A stretch of DNA of 64,000 nucleotides, taken from NCBI RefSeq assembly GCF_003003285.1, contig NZ_PVTP01000007.1, positions 1 through 64,000 of the forward strand, written 5' to 3'. The translations under genes and the position numbers were made by a program. Shown piece after piece: positions 24,993 through 33,968 of this stretch (positions are counted from its first letter, which is position 1; each line of letters begins with the position of its first letter). Source of the DNA: Yoonia maritima (GTDB lineage Bacteria; Pseudomonadota; Alphaproteobacteria; Rhodobacterales; Rhodobacteraceae). The notes under the pieces are model-generated. The model saw only the letters and a list, made by a program, of their open reading frames with translations. It did not search any database and was not told the DNA's origin.

Positions 24993-25385
24993 ATGTCCAA
25001 TCAGCGCATTATTCGATATGATACAGCCGACACGCAGGCCGGCGGCCAAAAGCGCCCCTTTGCAAAGGCCGTACGCGCAGGAGATTACGTGCATATTTCG
25101 GGGCAAGTGCCGACAGTGAATGGTGAGGTCGTCACCGGAGGAATTGCTGCGCAAACTGAACAGGTCATTGCAAATATAAAAAACGTACTCGCGCTGGCAA
25201 GCTGTGGCATGGAGGACATCGTCAAAGTGAATTGCTGGCTGGATGACGCGCGCGACTTTTCGTCATTCAATGCCGTGTTTGAAAAACACTTTGGACCGAA
25301 CCCACCCGCACGTTCGACCGTTGAGTCGCGTCTCATGGTTGATGCCAAAGTCGAAATTGACGTGTTGGCATGGAAACCGCTTTAA
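24993..25385 (+). CDS. RidA family enamine/imine deaminase
   Basis: A 130-aa RidA/YjgF-type protein. These trimers hydrolyse reactive enamine or imine intermediates made by PLP enzymes. The substrate-binding arginine lies in PPARSTVESRLMVDAKVEIDVLAW, and the N-terminal half has VHISGQVPTVNGE. It is 21 bp upstream of nagB and probably co-transcribed. Local PLP enzymes such as the D-threonine-aldolase-like protein at 35477 could produce its substrates; that link is inference. Confidence 0.88.
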   Translation: MSNQRIIRYDTADTQAGGQKRPFAKAVRAGDYVHISGQVPTVNGEVVTGGIAAQTEQVIANIKNVLALASCGMEDIVKVNCWLDDARDFSSFNAVFEKHFGPNPPARSTVESRLMVDAKVEIDVLAWKPL

Positions 25386-25406
25386 CCCAAGGGATGATGT
25401 GTTCCG

Positions 25407-26186
25407 ATGAAAGTACTCATTCACCAAACACAAACGACCGCTGCGGATTGCGTGGCGGGGCTTTTTGCTGATCGGCTAATGCAAAAGCCGGATACGGTTC
25501 TTGGGTTGGCAACCGGTGGCACAATGGAAGCTGTTTACAAACGGCTGATCGCCCGCCATCAAAATGCGGCTGTGAGTTTTAGTAAAGCACAGTCGTTCAA
25601 TTTGGATGAATATGTTGGGCTGGCCCCGGATCATCCTTGTTCTTATTGGCACTACATGCGCGAAAAGCTGTTCAATCATGTGGACTTTGACTCGGATCGT
25701 ACGTTTCTTCCACATGGCGACGCGCCGGATGCCGAGGCCGAAGCCGCCCGATATGAGGCCGCGATTGTCGGTGCCGGTGATATCGGTTTGCAGCTTTTGG
25801 GGTTGGGGGCGAATGGCCACATTGGTTTTAATGAACCGACCTCAAGCCTTGTGTCGCATACGCGGATCAAAACGCTGACTCGTTCAACCCGAGAGGCGAA
25901 CGCGCGCTATTTCGATGCGTTTGATGATGTGCCGCGACTGGCGATAACGATGGGGATTGGCACAATTATGCGTGCCGATGAAATTGTTCTGCTCGCATTT
26001 GGTGCGGGCAAGGCCGATGTTGTCGCTAAGATGATTGAAGGGCCTGTTTCCGCAGCATGTCCCGCATCAATTCTGCAAATGCATCGCAAAGTGACTGTGG
26101 TCTTGGATGAAGCCGCCGCAAGTGGTTTGGCATTGCGCGCCTATTACGAAGAAGTTCACCCTGAGGTGCTTGATCCTGCGATTTGA
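25407..26186 (+). CDS. nagB: Glucosamine-6-phosphate deaminase
   Basis: Converts glucosamine 6-phosphate to fructose 6-phosphate and ammonia, the last step of GlcNAc catabolism. The 259-aa protein has the family blocks LGLATGGTMEAVYKRL, FNLDEYVGL with the catalytic aspartate, and LGLGANGHIGFNEP with the catalytic histidine and glutamate. It follows ridA and converges on cutC, overlapping its 3' end by 31 bp. It completes the pathway with nagA at 36575 and nagK at 37714. Confidence 0.95.
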   Translation: MKVLIHQTQTTAADCVAGLFADRLMQKPDTVLGLATGGTMEAVYKRLIARHQNAAVSFSKAQSFNLDEYVGLAPDHPCSYWHYMREKLFNHVDFDSDRTFLPHGDAPDAEAEAARYEAAIVGAGDIGLQLLGLGANGHIGFNEPTSSLVSHTRIKTLTRSTREANARYFDAFDDVPRLAITMGIGTIMRADEIVLLAFGAGKADVVAKMIEGPVSAACPASILQMHRKVTVVLDEAAASGLALRAYYEEVHPEVLDPAI

Positions 26187-26893
26187 TCAAGTGCTTTGCG
26201 CAGGGCGGTAACAGACGATACGTCTGTCGCGCGCGCGTCAGTTGTTTGAAATCCAAAGTCTGAAATTTTGGGGTTATGTGGTGCTGGGGCATTGACTGAG
26301 CAAGAAGCGTGTACTTCTGTCAGGAGGAGTCTTGCTGCGAAGTCTGTTACGTTTGCCGCGTTGACCCCGCCGCCGGGCATGACTGTAATGTCCGGTTTTT
26401 CAGCCATCGCCGCCAACCGGTCCAAACCTGCCAGCGCCGTTTTTGCGCCACCAGAAGATAGGATTCTTTTGACGCCAAGTTCGGCGCAGATGTGCATTGC
26501 TTCATCAATATCGGGCGTAAGATCAATTGCGCGATGTAGTGTGATGTCTAATCCGTCTGCAGCTTGAACCAACTGTTCCAACGTTTCACCGTCTAACCGT
26601 CCGTCTGGCAAAGATGCGCCAATCACGACCCCTGCAAGTCCCGCCATTCGGACTGCGTGAATTTCAGCGACCAATCCAGCGCGTTCTGTTGCGGTCCATA
26701 CAAAATCACCGGCACGTGGCCGGATCATCGCCATCGCGGGTAGGGGGGCTTCGCTTGCGATTTGCATCAACCCGGCGGATGGCGTCAGGCCCCCAACGCC
26801 AAGTGCGGCACATAATTCGATCCGATTTGCGCCGCCATCGACTGCAGCACAAATGCCTGCGGTGTCGTCAACACAGACTTCTAACGTAATCAA
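26156..26893 (-). CDS. cutC: CutC family protein
   Basis: A 245-aa TIM-barrel protein: MITLEVCVDDTAGICAAVDGGANRIELCAALGVGGLTPS at the start, then AMIRPRAGDF, and ITVMPGGGVNAANV near the C-terminus. CutC was named for copper tolerance in E. coli, but its enzymatic role is unclear and it is often found with amino-sugar genes. Here it is the last gene of the leftward GlcNAc-region operon and overlaps the MFS stop by 4 nt (ATGA). A role in sugar metabolism is more likely than copper handling in this context. Confidence 0.88.
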   Translation of the reverse strand: MITLEVCVDDTAGICAAVDGGANRIELCAALGVGGLTPSAGLMQIASEAPLPAMAMIRPRAGDFVWTATERAGLVAEIHAVRMAGLAGVVIGASLPDGRLDGETLEQLVQAADGLDITLHRAIDLTPDIDEAMHICAELGVKRILSSGGAKTALAGLDRLAAMAEKPDITVMPGGGVNAANVTDFAARLLLTEVHASCSVNAPAPHNPKISDFGFQTTDARATDVSSVTALRKALDQIAGSSTSG

Positions 26894-28086
26894 GATCGCA
26901 CCCTTTCTAGGTAAAATAATATGGTCGCGCCTAACAATCCGCCGATTCCGCCGATGATTGACGCGGTGCCATATCCCCCCAATGATGTCCCAAGTGCAAA
27001 AAAGCCGGCCCCAATAGCTGCCCCCAGAAACATGTTCACCGCAATGAGCGATGCCGACAGCCCAGGCCGGTCTTTAATCAGGTCCAGCAAATAACTAATC
27101 GGTAGGGATATGATACCAGCGGCCGAAAACCCGGCAATCAGGCTTGCAAGATAAACCTGCCAAGGTGCTGTCGCCCCGGCCAGCGCGGCGAGATAAACGA
27201 AATATAGCCCTGCTGAAATTGCCAACGCGGTTGTCAGGTGTATTTTACGAACGACCCACGCCCAAAAGAAGATAAAAGTCACTTCGAGCAGTGCGACCAA
27301 GCCGACAAGAAACCCAATATCGGCAGCGACACCGTTTGCACGTCCCGTGACGATTAACGGTAAAACCGCTGCATTCACCGAAAGCACCTGCGTGATCAGC
27401 GCGACGCCAATGATCCGAAGAACGGTACCGGGCGCTAAAACCTTAGCGAGTTCTAAAAGCGCAGGTGCATATGCTGTCGTAGGTGTTGCTAGATTTTGAT
27501 CTGGTTCAAGCCATAGTAGGATAGTCAATAAGCATCCGCCTGCAACAACGGCCGCAATGAGATAGGACAGGATCATGCTGTCTTGTTGGGCTAATATCAG
27601 GCCCACAATTCCCGGCACGACAACCCAGGCAAGCGACACCATCATGCGCATCAGGGCATTCGCGATACTGGCTTCGTCCGGGGCAAAGCTGTTGGTGTGG
27701 GCGCGTACATTGCCAAACAACATGGAATTTGTCGCATGAAAAAGCGCGAGCGGCCCAATTGTTGCAATAACAAACGTCAGTGGTGTCGGGTTGAGCCAGA
27801 TCGTGCCGTAGCCGATGATTCCGAAGGACGCGACAAAGATAAGCGGTCGTCGGTAGCTTTGAAACCTGTCGGACAAATAGCCGCTGGCAATTGCGATCGT
27901 GACATGTGCGATAGATGCAATGAACGCCACCGCCGCATATGCGTTATCAGACAGTCCAAGCTCGCGAATACCAATGACTGCTTGATACGGCGATGTCGCT
28001 CCGCCAGCAAAGCCATATAGGAATATCGCAGCTGCCGACGCGCGCACCACTTTGTGGTCGCGCAGTATCGATATCCATGCGCTCAT
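26890..28086 (-). CDS. MFS transporter
   Basis: A 398-aa major facilitator with about 12 hydrophobic segments and the loop motif GYLSDRFQSYRRP between segments 2 and 3. It is closest in general shape to sugar-efflux/importer members. It sits between the M81 peptidase gene (2 bp away) and cutC (4-nt overlap) in the leftward operon. It may move a degradation product or a peptide-sugar across the inner membrane. The direction and substrate cannot be read from the sequence. Confidence 0.88.
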   Translation of the reverse strand: MSAWISILRDHKVVRASAAAIFLYGFAGGATSPYQAVIGIRELGLSDNAYAAVAFIASIAHVTIAIASGYLSDRFQSYRRPLIFVASFGIIGYGTIWLNPTPLTFVIATIGPLALFHATNSMLFGNVRAHTNSFAPDEASIANALMRMMVSLAWVVVPGIVGLILAQQDSMILSYLIAAVVAGGCLLTILLWLEPDQNLATPTTAYAPALLELAKVLAPGTVLRIIGVALITQVLSVNAAVLPLIVTGRANGVAADIGFLVGLVALLEVTFIFFWAWVVRKIHLTTALAISAGLYFVYLAALAGATAPWQVYLASLIAGFSAAGIISLPISYLLDLIKDRPGLSASLIAVNMFLGAAIGAGFFALGTSLGGYGTASIIGGIGGLLGATILFYLERVRS

Positions 28087-28088
28087 GA

Positions 28089-29522
28089 TTAGTTTTCAAA
28101 TCGCGCGGATGCTTGCGGGCTAGGGGTGAAACTGTCTCTTTGGTCGAAAGGTAGCGTCCCTTCTGCCCTGTTGATATTTGCAAGACGGGCGATGTCTTGG
28201 TTAACGACACCATCGGTTAGCGCCATCAGGTTCGGCGTTGCAATTGGCGCAAGATCGGGGGACAGATACCCCGATTTCACCACCAGCAGGCCAAATGACT
28301 TTGGGTCCAACCCAAGTCCGGCAAAGTCCGAAATATTGTGATAGGGGCGACGGCGCGCTGCAAGAACCACAGTGACCCCATCAATTTGAACGACGACTTG
28401 TCGTTCGGCTGCCGTGTCGCCCGGATGTAGGCTGCATATTTTAACTTGGCATGTGACACGACCGCCAGCAGGATCAAGCGACGCGCCGATGGTAAGAGGC
28501 AGTGTCGCGCCAACCCCAGCGTCGAAACACGCGTCAACGGCGGGGCGGTCGGTAATTCCCGCGATCAGCGCATTCTGCCAATTGCGTTCAATGAGTGATG
28601 AAAGCACATCCGCTCGGTCGCCGACACCGCCACCCGTTGGGTTGTCGCCACTATCAGCAAGGATCACGGGCTTGGTTGATGTCTGTGCTGCGATGTCTAA
28701 CATTTCGTTCAGTGGGCCAGTCGTCGGGCCAAAGCGAAATTCGTCGCGGGCGTTCCAAAAGCGATTGGCAATTGTGCTGGCGGCGTCTGCGGCGGCAGTA
28801 CGGTTTGTGGCCGTTACCACCGCGCAGGCTGTTGCACGGGGTTCATCTGCCCAAACATAACCAATCATCAGATCAGTGCGCCAAACGTCAGCACTTTCAA
28901 GGTCAGGTAACGCGGCATACAGCGACTTGGCTGGTTCGTCTTCGGTCGATGAACGTTCGCCGGGTAAAAGATGTGGCACTGCAGCACGCATGACACCCGG
29001 GCGCCAGCCTGTTTTTAATGCTCTCATGAGCATCGCAAATGACGCTGTCATGGTTTCTGCGACATCGATATGCGGCGCTGTACGGTAAGCGGCGAAAATG
29101 TCGATCTGATCGACGATCCGTTGTGACACGTTGCCATGCAAGTCATAGCTGACCGCGATCAGCATCTCAGGGCCGACCGCGGCGCGGACCGCCGAAATCC
29201 AATCGCCTTCGGCATCGAACATGCCATCAACATTCATTGCCCCATGCATTGCAAGATAGACAGCATCAAAGGGTTTTGCGGCTTCAAGGCGTTCCAAAAA
29301 TTCGGTCTTTAACGCGTCATAGGTTTGACGTGACACAGGCCCACCCGGCACCGCGCGCGCATGCAATAGCGGTGCTATTTCGGCTTCGAAATCTTGAAGG
29401 AACGAAAAATAGTTATGTGCGGTCAGGGCGTCGCCACGCATGACGTGAAAGTCTTCGGTCTGCATAAGTACAGGAGAGTATGTCGAACATTCGGTGTGAA
29501 TACCGCCAACAGCAATGCGCAT
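28089..29522 (-). CDS. M81 (MlrC-like) metallopeptidase, copy 1
   Basis: A 477-aa member of the M81 family, named for microcystinase MlrC. The metal-site residues are present: E11 in GGIHTECSTYSP, H93 in AMHGAM, D127 and H129 in YDLHGN, and H151 in APHID. A second conserved block is ADSGDNPTGGGVGD. The start at 29522 is supported by AAAGGA upstream. It has no signal peptide. It is next to the GH20 hexosaminidase gene, and a second M81 gene lies 4.5 kb away. It may hydrolyse an amide or peptide bond in a sugar conjugate; the true substrate is unknown. Confidence 0.9.
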   Translation of the reverse strand: MRIAVGGIHTECSTYSPVLMQTEDFHVMRGDALTAHNYFSFLQDFEAEIAPLLHARAVPGGPVSRQTYDALKTEFLERLEAAKPFDAVYLAMHGAMNVDGMFDAEGDWISAVRAAVGPEMLIAVSYDLHGNVSQRIVDQIDIFAAYRTAPHIDVAETMTASFAMLMRALKTGWRPGVMRAAVPHLLPGERSSTEDEPAKSLYAALPDLESADVWRTDLMIGYVWADEPRATACAVVTATNRTAAADAASTIANRFWNARDEFRFGPTTGPLNEMLDIAAQTSTKPVILADSGDNPTGGGVGDRADVLSSLIERNWQNALIAGITDRPAVDACFDAGVGATLPLTIGASLDPAGGRVTCQVKICSLHPGDTAAERQVVVQIDGVTVVLAARRRPYHNISDFAGLGLDPKSFGLLVVKSGYLSPDLAPIATPNLMALTDGVVNQDIARLANINRAEGTLPFDQRDSFTPSPQASARFEN

Positions 29523-29582
29523 GGGGTGTCCTTTGGGAAGATGAGGGAGGCTGGCGAGGCCGTGAACCGGCCTAACCATATG

Positions 29583-31487
29583 TTAAAGTTCAGGGTGAAG
29601 GCGGACCTGACGCGCAAAACGAAGCCAGTCCTTTTGGTCCTTTTGGGTCCATGCGGCCTCTGCCACCGCACCAAGGCGCGGAAAGACAAGGTCGTTGAAC
29701 CACTGTTTGGTGGTGAAGTGTTCGCACCAGATACAGGCCTGAACGCCGCGCATCTTGCTGCGTAAATCGGCGGGAAAGTCACCTTCGGCTTCGTAGGTAT
29801 AGCTTTGCTCTGGTGGGACTGGGCCCGCCCATCCCGCGCCATTTTCAAGCCAATCGGCACCCTGCACCATATCAAGATAATATGCCTGTCCGGGGGTCAT
29901 CACTACATCGTATCCTTGTGCGGCAAGTTCGATCCCGACGGTTGGATTTTCCCATGCCATCAGCAAAGTGTCCTCTGGTGGGACTCCGCCACCGTGGGCA
30001 ATTTCGTTCCAGCCGACCATGACTTTGCCGCGTGCGGTCAGCATTGCTTTTACCTTGCGTAAGAACCAGCTTTGCAGCTCAAATGTGCCTGCTAGGCCCT
30101 CTTTGGCCATAAGTTCTTGTGCTTTGGGCGATGTCAGCCAGGCGTTATTTGCAACTTCGTCGCCACCGATGTGAATGTACTTTGAAGGAAATATCGCAGC
30201 GATTTCGTCAAATACCCGTTCCAGCACGGTAAACGTTTCGGGGATGGCTGGGTTTAGTGCGTTATTGAAATAGCCTTGCACCGGATAGTAGCTGTTTGGG
30301 GGTTCGTCTGGATCCACAAGCGCAGGGAGCGCCGCCAATACCGCAGCGGCGTGTCCCGGTGTTTCGATTTCAGGCATAACATCGATCCCAAGGCTTTGGG
30401 CGTGAGCAACGACGCTGCGCATCTGATCTTGTGTATAATAGCCGTGCCGTTTTTCATGACCATCGCCAAGCTGTGGTAGCATCGTAGGCACGTCTGCGCC
30501 GCGGGTGGCACCTGTTTGGGTCAGCTCGGGGTAGGCAAGGATTTCTGCGCGCCAGCCTTCGTCATCGGTGAGGTGCCAATGGAAGGTGTTCATCTTGTGC
30601 CATGCTAGAATATCAACGACGCGCAGGACTTCGTCGTAGGTCCAGAAATGCCGCGATACGTCCAAGTGGCAACCGCGCCAATCATACCGAGGGGCATCAA
30701 CGATACTGCCCGTTTGTGGGAAGGAAAATGCGTGATCTATCGATGCACCATGAAGCATTTGCGCCAATGCGATCAGTCCATAGCGTTGACCCGTTTCACT
30801 GCCAGAGATGATGGTTATCTCGTCACCAAAGTCGATGTGATAGCCTTCTTCTTTGATGCTTTTATCGTGTTTAAACCGCAGGCCGCGGCTTCCCAGTGTC
30901 GGGGATAGTTGAAATATGCGCTGGGCGGTTGGGAATAAACGCCCGTGCAGCGCATCAATTGAAACGACAAGCCGTCGATCTGCAATCGACATGTTTTCAC
31001 TCACATGAAGAATGATAGGTGCATCCCCGGCTGTGGCATCAATTTCATTTGGCCAAGGCAGTAGCGCGAAGGGCAGCGTTAGCCGTCCTTCGGGGAGGCG
31101 CGGTGCGGGTCGCACAGGGGCTTGGCCATCATGCATCAGATCGCCAACGTGGACCTTGGCATGGGTGCCGTCAGCATAGGTAACCCAAGCGGTCTTGGCC
31201 GCGTCGTTACGGTGGAATGGCGATCTGTTGATTCCGGTTACTGAAAACGTCCAGCTGGCGCCCGGTGCAATGACCGCGTCATCGAGTGGTGCAAATTCGT
31301 GATAGTTGGCATCCCGGCGCAAGAATTTCGCACCCGTTAATAGGTGGGTCGGCATGATCCGGGTGATTGATGTGAGCGAAAGTTTGAAGTCAGTCAGTGG
31401 CGTGTCGGACAAATTGGTCAAGTTGACCGTCCATGTGCCTTCTGGGCCGGGTTCCGGGTGCCAAGTGTTTTCAAGAAAGTAAGTCAT
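29583..31487 (-). CDS. GH20 beta-N-acetylhexosaminidase, cytoplasmic
   Basis: A 634-aa exo-hexosaminidase that releases terminal GlcNAc or GalNAc. The N-terminal ~150 residues form a beta-sandwich-like region, followed by a GH20b domain and the catalytic barrel from about residue 265 (YDWRGCHLDVSRHFW). The catalytic D443-E444 pair is in IHIGGDEVANNAW. The start at 31487 has AGGA upstream. No signal peptide is seen, so it acts on oligosaccharides already imported, most likely by the ABC system at 38.8-44.2 kb. It lies in the operon under the RpiR-type regulator. Confidence 0.93.
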   Translation of the reverse strand: MTYFLENTWHPEPGPEGTWTVNLTNLSDTPLTDFKLSLTSITRIMPTHLLTGAKFLRRDANYHEFAPLDDAVIAPGASWTFSVTGINRSPFHRNDAAKTAWVTYADGTHAKVHVGDLMHDGQAPVRPAPRLPEGRLTLPFALLPWPNEIDATAGDAPIILHVSENMSIADRRLVVSIDALHGRLFPTAQRIFQLSPTLGSRGLRFKHDKSIKEEGYHIDFGDEITIISGSETGQRYGLIALAQMLHGASIDHAFSFPQTGSIVDAPRYDWRGCHLDVSRHFWTYDEVLRVVDILAWHKMNTFHWHLTDDEGWRAEILAYPELTQTGATRGADVPTMLPQLGDGHEKRHGYYTQDQMRSVVAHAQSLGIDVMPEIETPGHAAAVLAALPALVDPDEPPNSYYPVQGYFNNALNPAIPETFTVLERVFDEIAAIFPSKYIHIGGDEVANNAWLTSPKAQELMAKEGLAGTFELQSWFLRKVKAMLTARGKVMVGWNEIAHGGGVPPEDTLLMAWENPTVGIELAAQGYDVVMTPGQAYYLDMVQGADWLENGAGWAGPVPPEQSYTYEAEGDFPADLRSKMRGVQACIWCEHFTTKQWFNDLVFPRLGAVAEAAWTQKDQKDWLRFARQVRLHPEL

Positions 31488-31509
31488 CGGGTGTCCTGTT
31501 GGCAAAGCG

Positions 31510-32280
31510 TCAGTAATCGTTTGATTGGCTAAAGGTGCGGGCGAGCGCGGGAATGCCAGCTGTTAATCCGCAATCGACAGGTAGGCAGGTTCCGGTAATG
31601 GCCGCAGCAAGAGGGGATGACAAAAAGCCGACTGCTTCGGCGACATCGGTAGGATGCACAATGCGCCCAAGCGCGTAATGTTCGGCGGCCTCATCAAATA
31701 CGTTTGGGTTGGCTTTTGCGCGGTCTTCCCATGCTTGGGTTCTGACTGTGCCGGGGGCGACAGTATTGGCACGGATACCATAGCGGCCATATTCTACTGC
31801 GATTAATTTAGTGAGGTGGATCATGCCCGCCTTGGCGGCGGAATACGCGGGATGTCCGAAAACGCCTATTCCGTTGACCGAAGCGATATTTACGACAGCG
31901 CCTTTTGTCGCAATCAATTGATCGGCCAGCGCGCGAAACACGATATACGCTCCATCAAGGTTTAAACTGCGATCAAACTGCCAATCGTCAAGCGTGGCGG
32001 ACTGCAGGCTAAGAGCGTGAGATGCCCCTGCGTTATTCACCAACGTTATCACGTCGCCCAACAACTGGGCCGTTTTTGCCATGGTCGTGCAGCTATCGGC
32101 ATCGGTTATGTCAACCTGAAGCGGCTTAAATCCTTCACCCAAATGTTGTGCAGCATCTTCTGCCGCCGCAAGATCAAGGTCAGCGAGTAGAATGAGATCA
32201 TGATCATGTTTCAGTCGCGCAGCAATTGCGCGCCCGATGTCACCCGCGCTTCCGGTGACGATGGCAATGCGTGGTGCCAT
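31510..32280 (-). CDS. Short-chain dehydrogenase/reductase
   Basis: A 256-aa classical SDR. The cofactor motif is TGSAGDIG at residues 9-16, then LVNNAGA, and the active site is S in NIASVNGIG with Y-x3-K in PAYSAAKAGMIH. It lies between the RpiR-type regulator and the hexosaminidase gene, in the same direction. With the Gfo/Idh/MocA protein at 38796 it gives the cluster two predicted oxidoreductases, suggesting a modified amino sugar. The substrate is unknown. Confidence 0.9.
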   Translation of the reverse strand: MAPRIAIVTGSAGDIGRAIAARLKHDHDLILLADLDLAAAEDAAQHLGEGFKPLQVDITDADSCTTMAKTAQLLGDVITLVNNAGASHALSLQSATLDDWQFDRSLNLDGAYIVFRALADQLIATKGAVVNIASVNGIGVFGHPAYSAAKAGMIHLTKLIAVEYGRYGIRANTVAPGTVRTQAWEDRAKANPNVFDEAAEHYALGRIVHPTDVAEAVGFLSSPLAAAITGTCLPVDCGLTAGIPALARTFSQSNDY

Positions 32281-32346
32281 TTTGTCCTCTTATTCGCGGC
32301 AAGATGAACCTGACCGGCGCGGCCGCGACACGCCGATCTGATATGA

Positions 32347-33261
32347 TTAGTCGCCCAAAATCTGGCTGTCGTCGCCGCCGTCGCGGTGCTTGACCAATTG
32401 TTCTTTGATGCCGCGAAGAATGCGTGTGGATTGCGCACGGTCTTCGTAGGCGACAAGATTTGCAATAATGTCGATCACGGCTAAAGATGCATAACGTATT
32501 GATGTAGCACGAAAAATATTCTGACCTTCGGGTAGGTCGACCGAAATCACCACATCTGCGGCATCTGCTAGCGGTGACCCCCCTTGCGTCAATGCAATCG
32601 TTGGAATGCCACGTTCGCGCAGTAGTGAAAAACAACTGATCAGTTCTTGGTTTCGTCCCGACACAGATGACCCGAACACAACAGTTCCGGCTTGGGCCGC
32701 CGCAGAAAGCATCAGGTTCATTCCATGATCATTTGAAGCGGAAATCCGTGCGCCAAGCCGGAAAAGGCGGTTCTGCAATTCATTCACGATCATCGAAGAG
32801 TTGCCGCCAGATCCAAAGGCATAAATCATTTCAGCCTTCGCAAGTAGGGCAACAGCGGCGTTGATTTTGTCCAGCTCAATCGTGCGGTGCATTTCATAAA
32901 GCGCGTTTTGCGCTTTGGTTACAATGTCCTCGGCAACTTGTTCTGGTGTCGTGGTAACGGATTCGGGCTTAAGGTAGCGCAGACCGACATAAGCACTTTT
33001 GGCGAGTTGAACCTTAAAGTCAGAAAATGACGCACAACCCAGCCTGCGGCAGAAACGTGTCACCGTTGGTGGGGACACCCCCGCCCGCGTCGCGATGTCC
33101 GTGATGGATGCATTGGTCGCATAGTTCACATCTGCTAGGACAGATTCCGCAAGCTTTCGTTCAAGCGCCGATAGTTTGCCATCTTCGTCAGCAAGCGCGA
33201 CGATAAGGTTGCTGGCCGAAGTCGTTCCGGACGCAAGGGAGTAATCTGATGGTTTCGTCAT
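32347..33261 (-). CDS. MurR/RpiR-family transcriptional regulator
   Basis: A 304-aa regulator with an N-terminal HTH_6 domain (residues 1-80, TDIATRAGVSPPTVTRFCRRLGCASFSDFKVQLAK) and a C-terminal SIS sugar-phosphate domain (IYAFGSGGNSSMIVNELQNRLFRLG, then SVSGRNQELISCFSLLRERGIP). SIS domains of this group bind phosphosugars such as GlcNAc-6-P or MurNAc-6-P. It heads the leftward operon and is divergent from the rightward catabolic genes. Matching palindromic sites at 33354-33378, 33434-33448 and 38765-38780 are its likely operators. Confidence 0.92.
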   Translation of the reverse strand: MTKPSDYSLASGTTSASNLIVALADEDGKLSALERKLAESVLADVNYATNASITDIATRAGVSPPTVTRFCRRLGCASFSDFKVQLAKSAYVGLRYLKPESVTTTPEQVAEDIVTKAQNALYEMHRTIELDKINAAVALLAKAEMIYAFGSGGNSSMIVNELQNRLFRLGARISASNDHGMNLMLSAAAQAGTVVFGSSVSGRNQELISCFSLLRERGIPTIALTQGGSPLADAADVVISVDLPEGQNIFRATSIRYASLAVIDIIANLVAYEDRAQSTRILRGIKEQLVKHRDGGDDSQILGD

Positions 33262-33353
33262 GTTATTCCTTGCCGCCGTGCGGCCCCTTCACGATGCTGT
33301 CTTTCGCTACCCTGCAAGACAAACATGGTCGGCGTCGAGATCAAATTTTGGGC

Positions 33354-33378
33354 AATTAAGAAATTCATTTTCTTAATT
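33354..33378. promoter_or_regulatory. Candidate RpiR operator 1 (perfect 10+5+10)
   Basis: AATTAAGAAA (33354-33363) and TTTCTTAATT (33369-33378) are perfect inverted arms with spacer TTCAT. It lies between the divergent regulator gene and the gene at 33460. Its core GAAATTCATTT recurs inverted at 33434-33448 and nearly unchanged at 38765-38780. Confidence 0.65.
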
Positions 33379-33433
33379 TACCCTAAACTACACATATTCG
33401 TCTAGATTTTTTCAAAATATTTGTGTCTTTATA

Positions 33434-33448
33434 GAAATGAATTTCATT
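33434..33448. promoter_or_regulatory. Candidate RpiR operator 2
   Basis: The plus strand reads GAAATGAATTTCATT and contains AATGA-ATT-TCATT, a perfect 5+3+5 dyad. Its complement has the same 11-bp core, GAAATTCATTT, as operator 1. It ends 12 bp before the ATG at 33460, so a bound repressor would block initiation. Confidence 0.6.
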
Positions 33449-33459
33449 GGATGGTGCAT

Positions 33460-33966
33460 ATGACGACGCTACGCGACCCTTTTCTAAATCCGTTCCCAGC
33501 GACCGACGTTGACCGGCGCGCAATTTGGGAAATGCTTGTTCCGCGCGATATTGATGCATTTGTTGCTGCGGATTGGTCGGCGGTGGCCGACGATTTCATC
33601 GTTGAAAATTTCACAGGAGTGAGCGGTCATTTCCAAAGCGACCCGGATCAATATGATTTAGCGTATCCAACCTTAGATGCGTACCGCGACGACTGGACCC
33701 GTCAGGCGCAAGACTTTGTCGCGCAGTGCGATGCAGGGGTGTATGACGGTGATCCGCGTGATGGCATCTATGGCGCTACCCGGCTTGAACAAATTGAGAT
33801 CACAGGTGATGCTGCGTTGGTGCGCAAGAAATTTGACGGGCAACTTAAGCGTACCGATGGCACCGCCGAACGTATGAACTGGCAGACATTATACTGGTGC
33901 CGTCGCAAAGGTGGTCGCTGGAAAATTGCAGGCTTTGTTGGATATCTTCCACACATCAAGGAATAA
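33460..33966 (+). CDS. NTF2/SnoaL-like small protein of unknown function
   Basis: A 168-aa soluble protein. The start at 33460 (MTTLRDPF) has GGATGG a few bases upstream. The pattern of an N-terminal helix pair (DRRAIWEMLVPRDIDAFVAADWSAVADDF) followed by strands ending in WQTLYWCRRKGGRWKIAGFVGYLP suggests an NTF2-like fold, often used for small ligand binding or isomerisation. It is first in the rightward amino-sugar operon, 2 bp before the second M81 gene. Function is not assignable from sequence. Confidence 0.7.
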   Translation: MTTLRDPFLNPFPATDVDRRAIWEMLVPRDIDAFVAADWSAVADDFIVENFTGVSGHFQSDPDQYDLAYPTLDAYRDDWTRQAQDFVAQCDAGVYDGDPRDGIYGATRLEQIEITGDAALVRKKFDGQLKRTDGTAERMNWQTLYWCRRKGGRWKIAGFVGYLPHIKE

Positions 33967-33968
33967 TA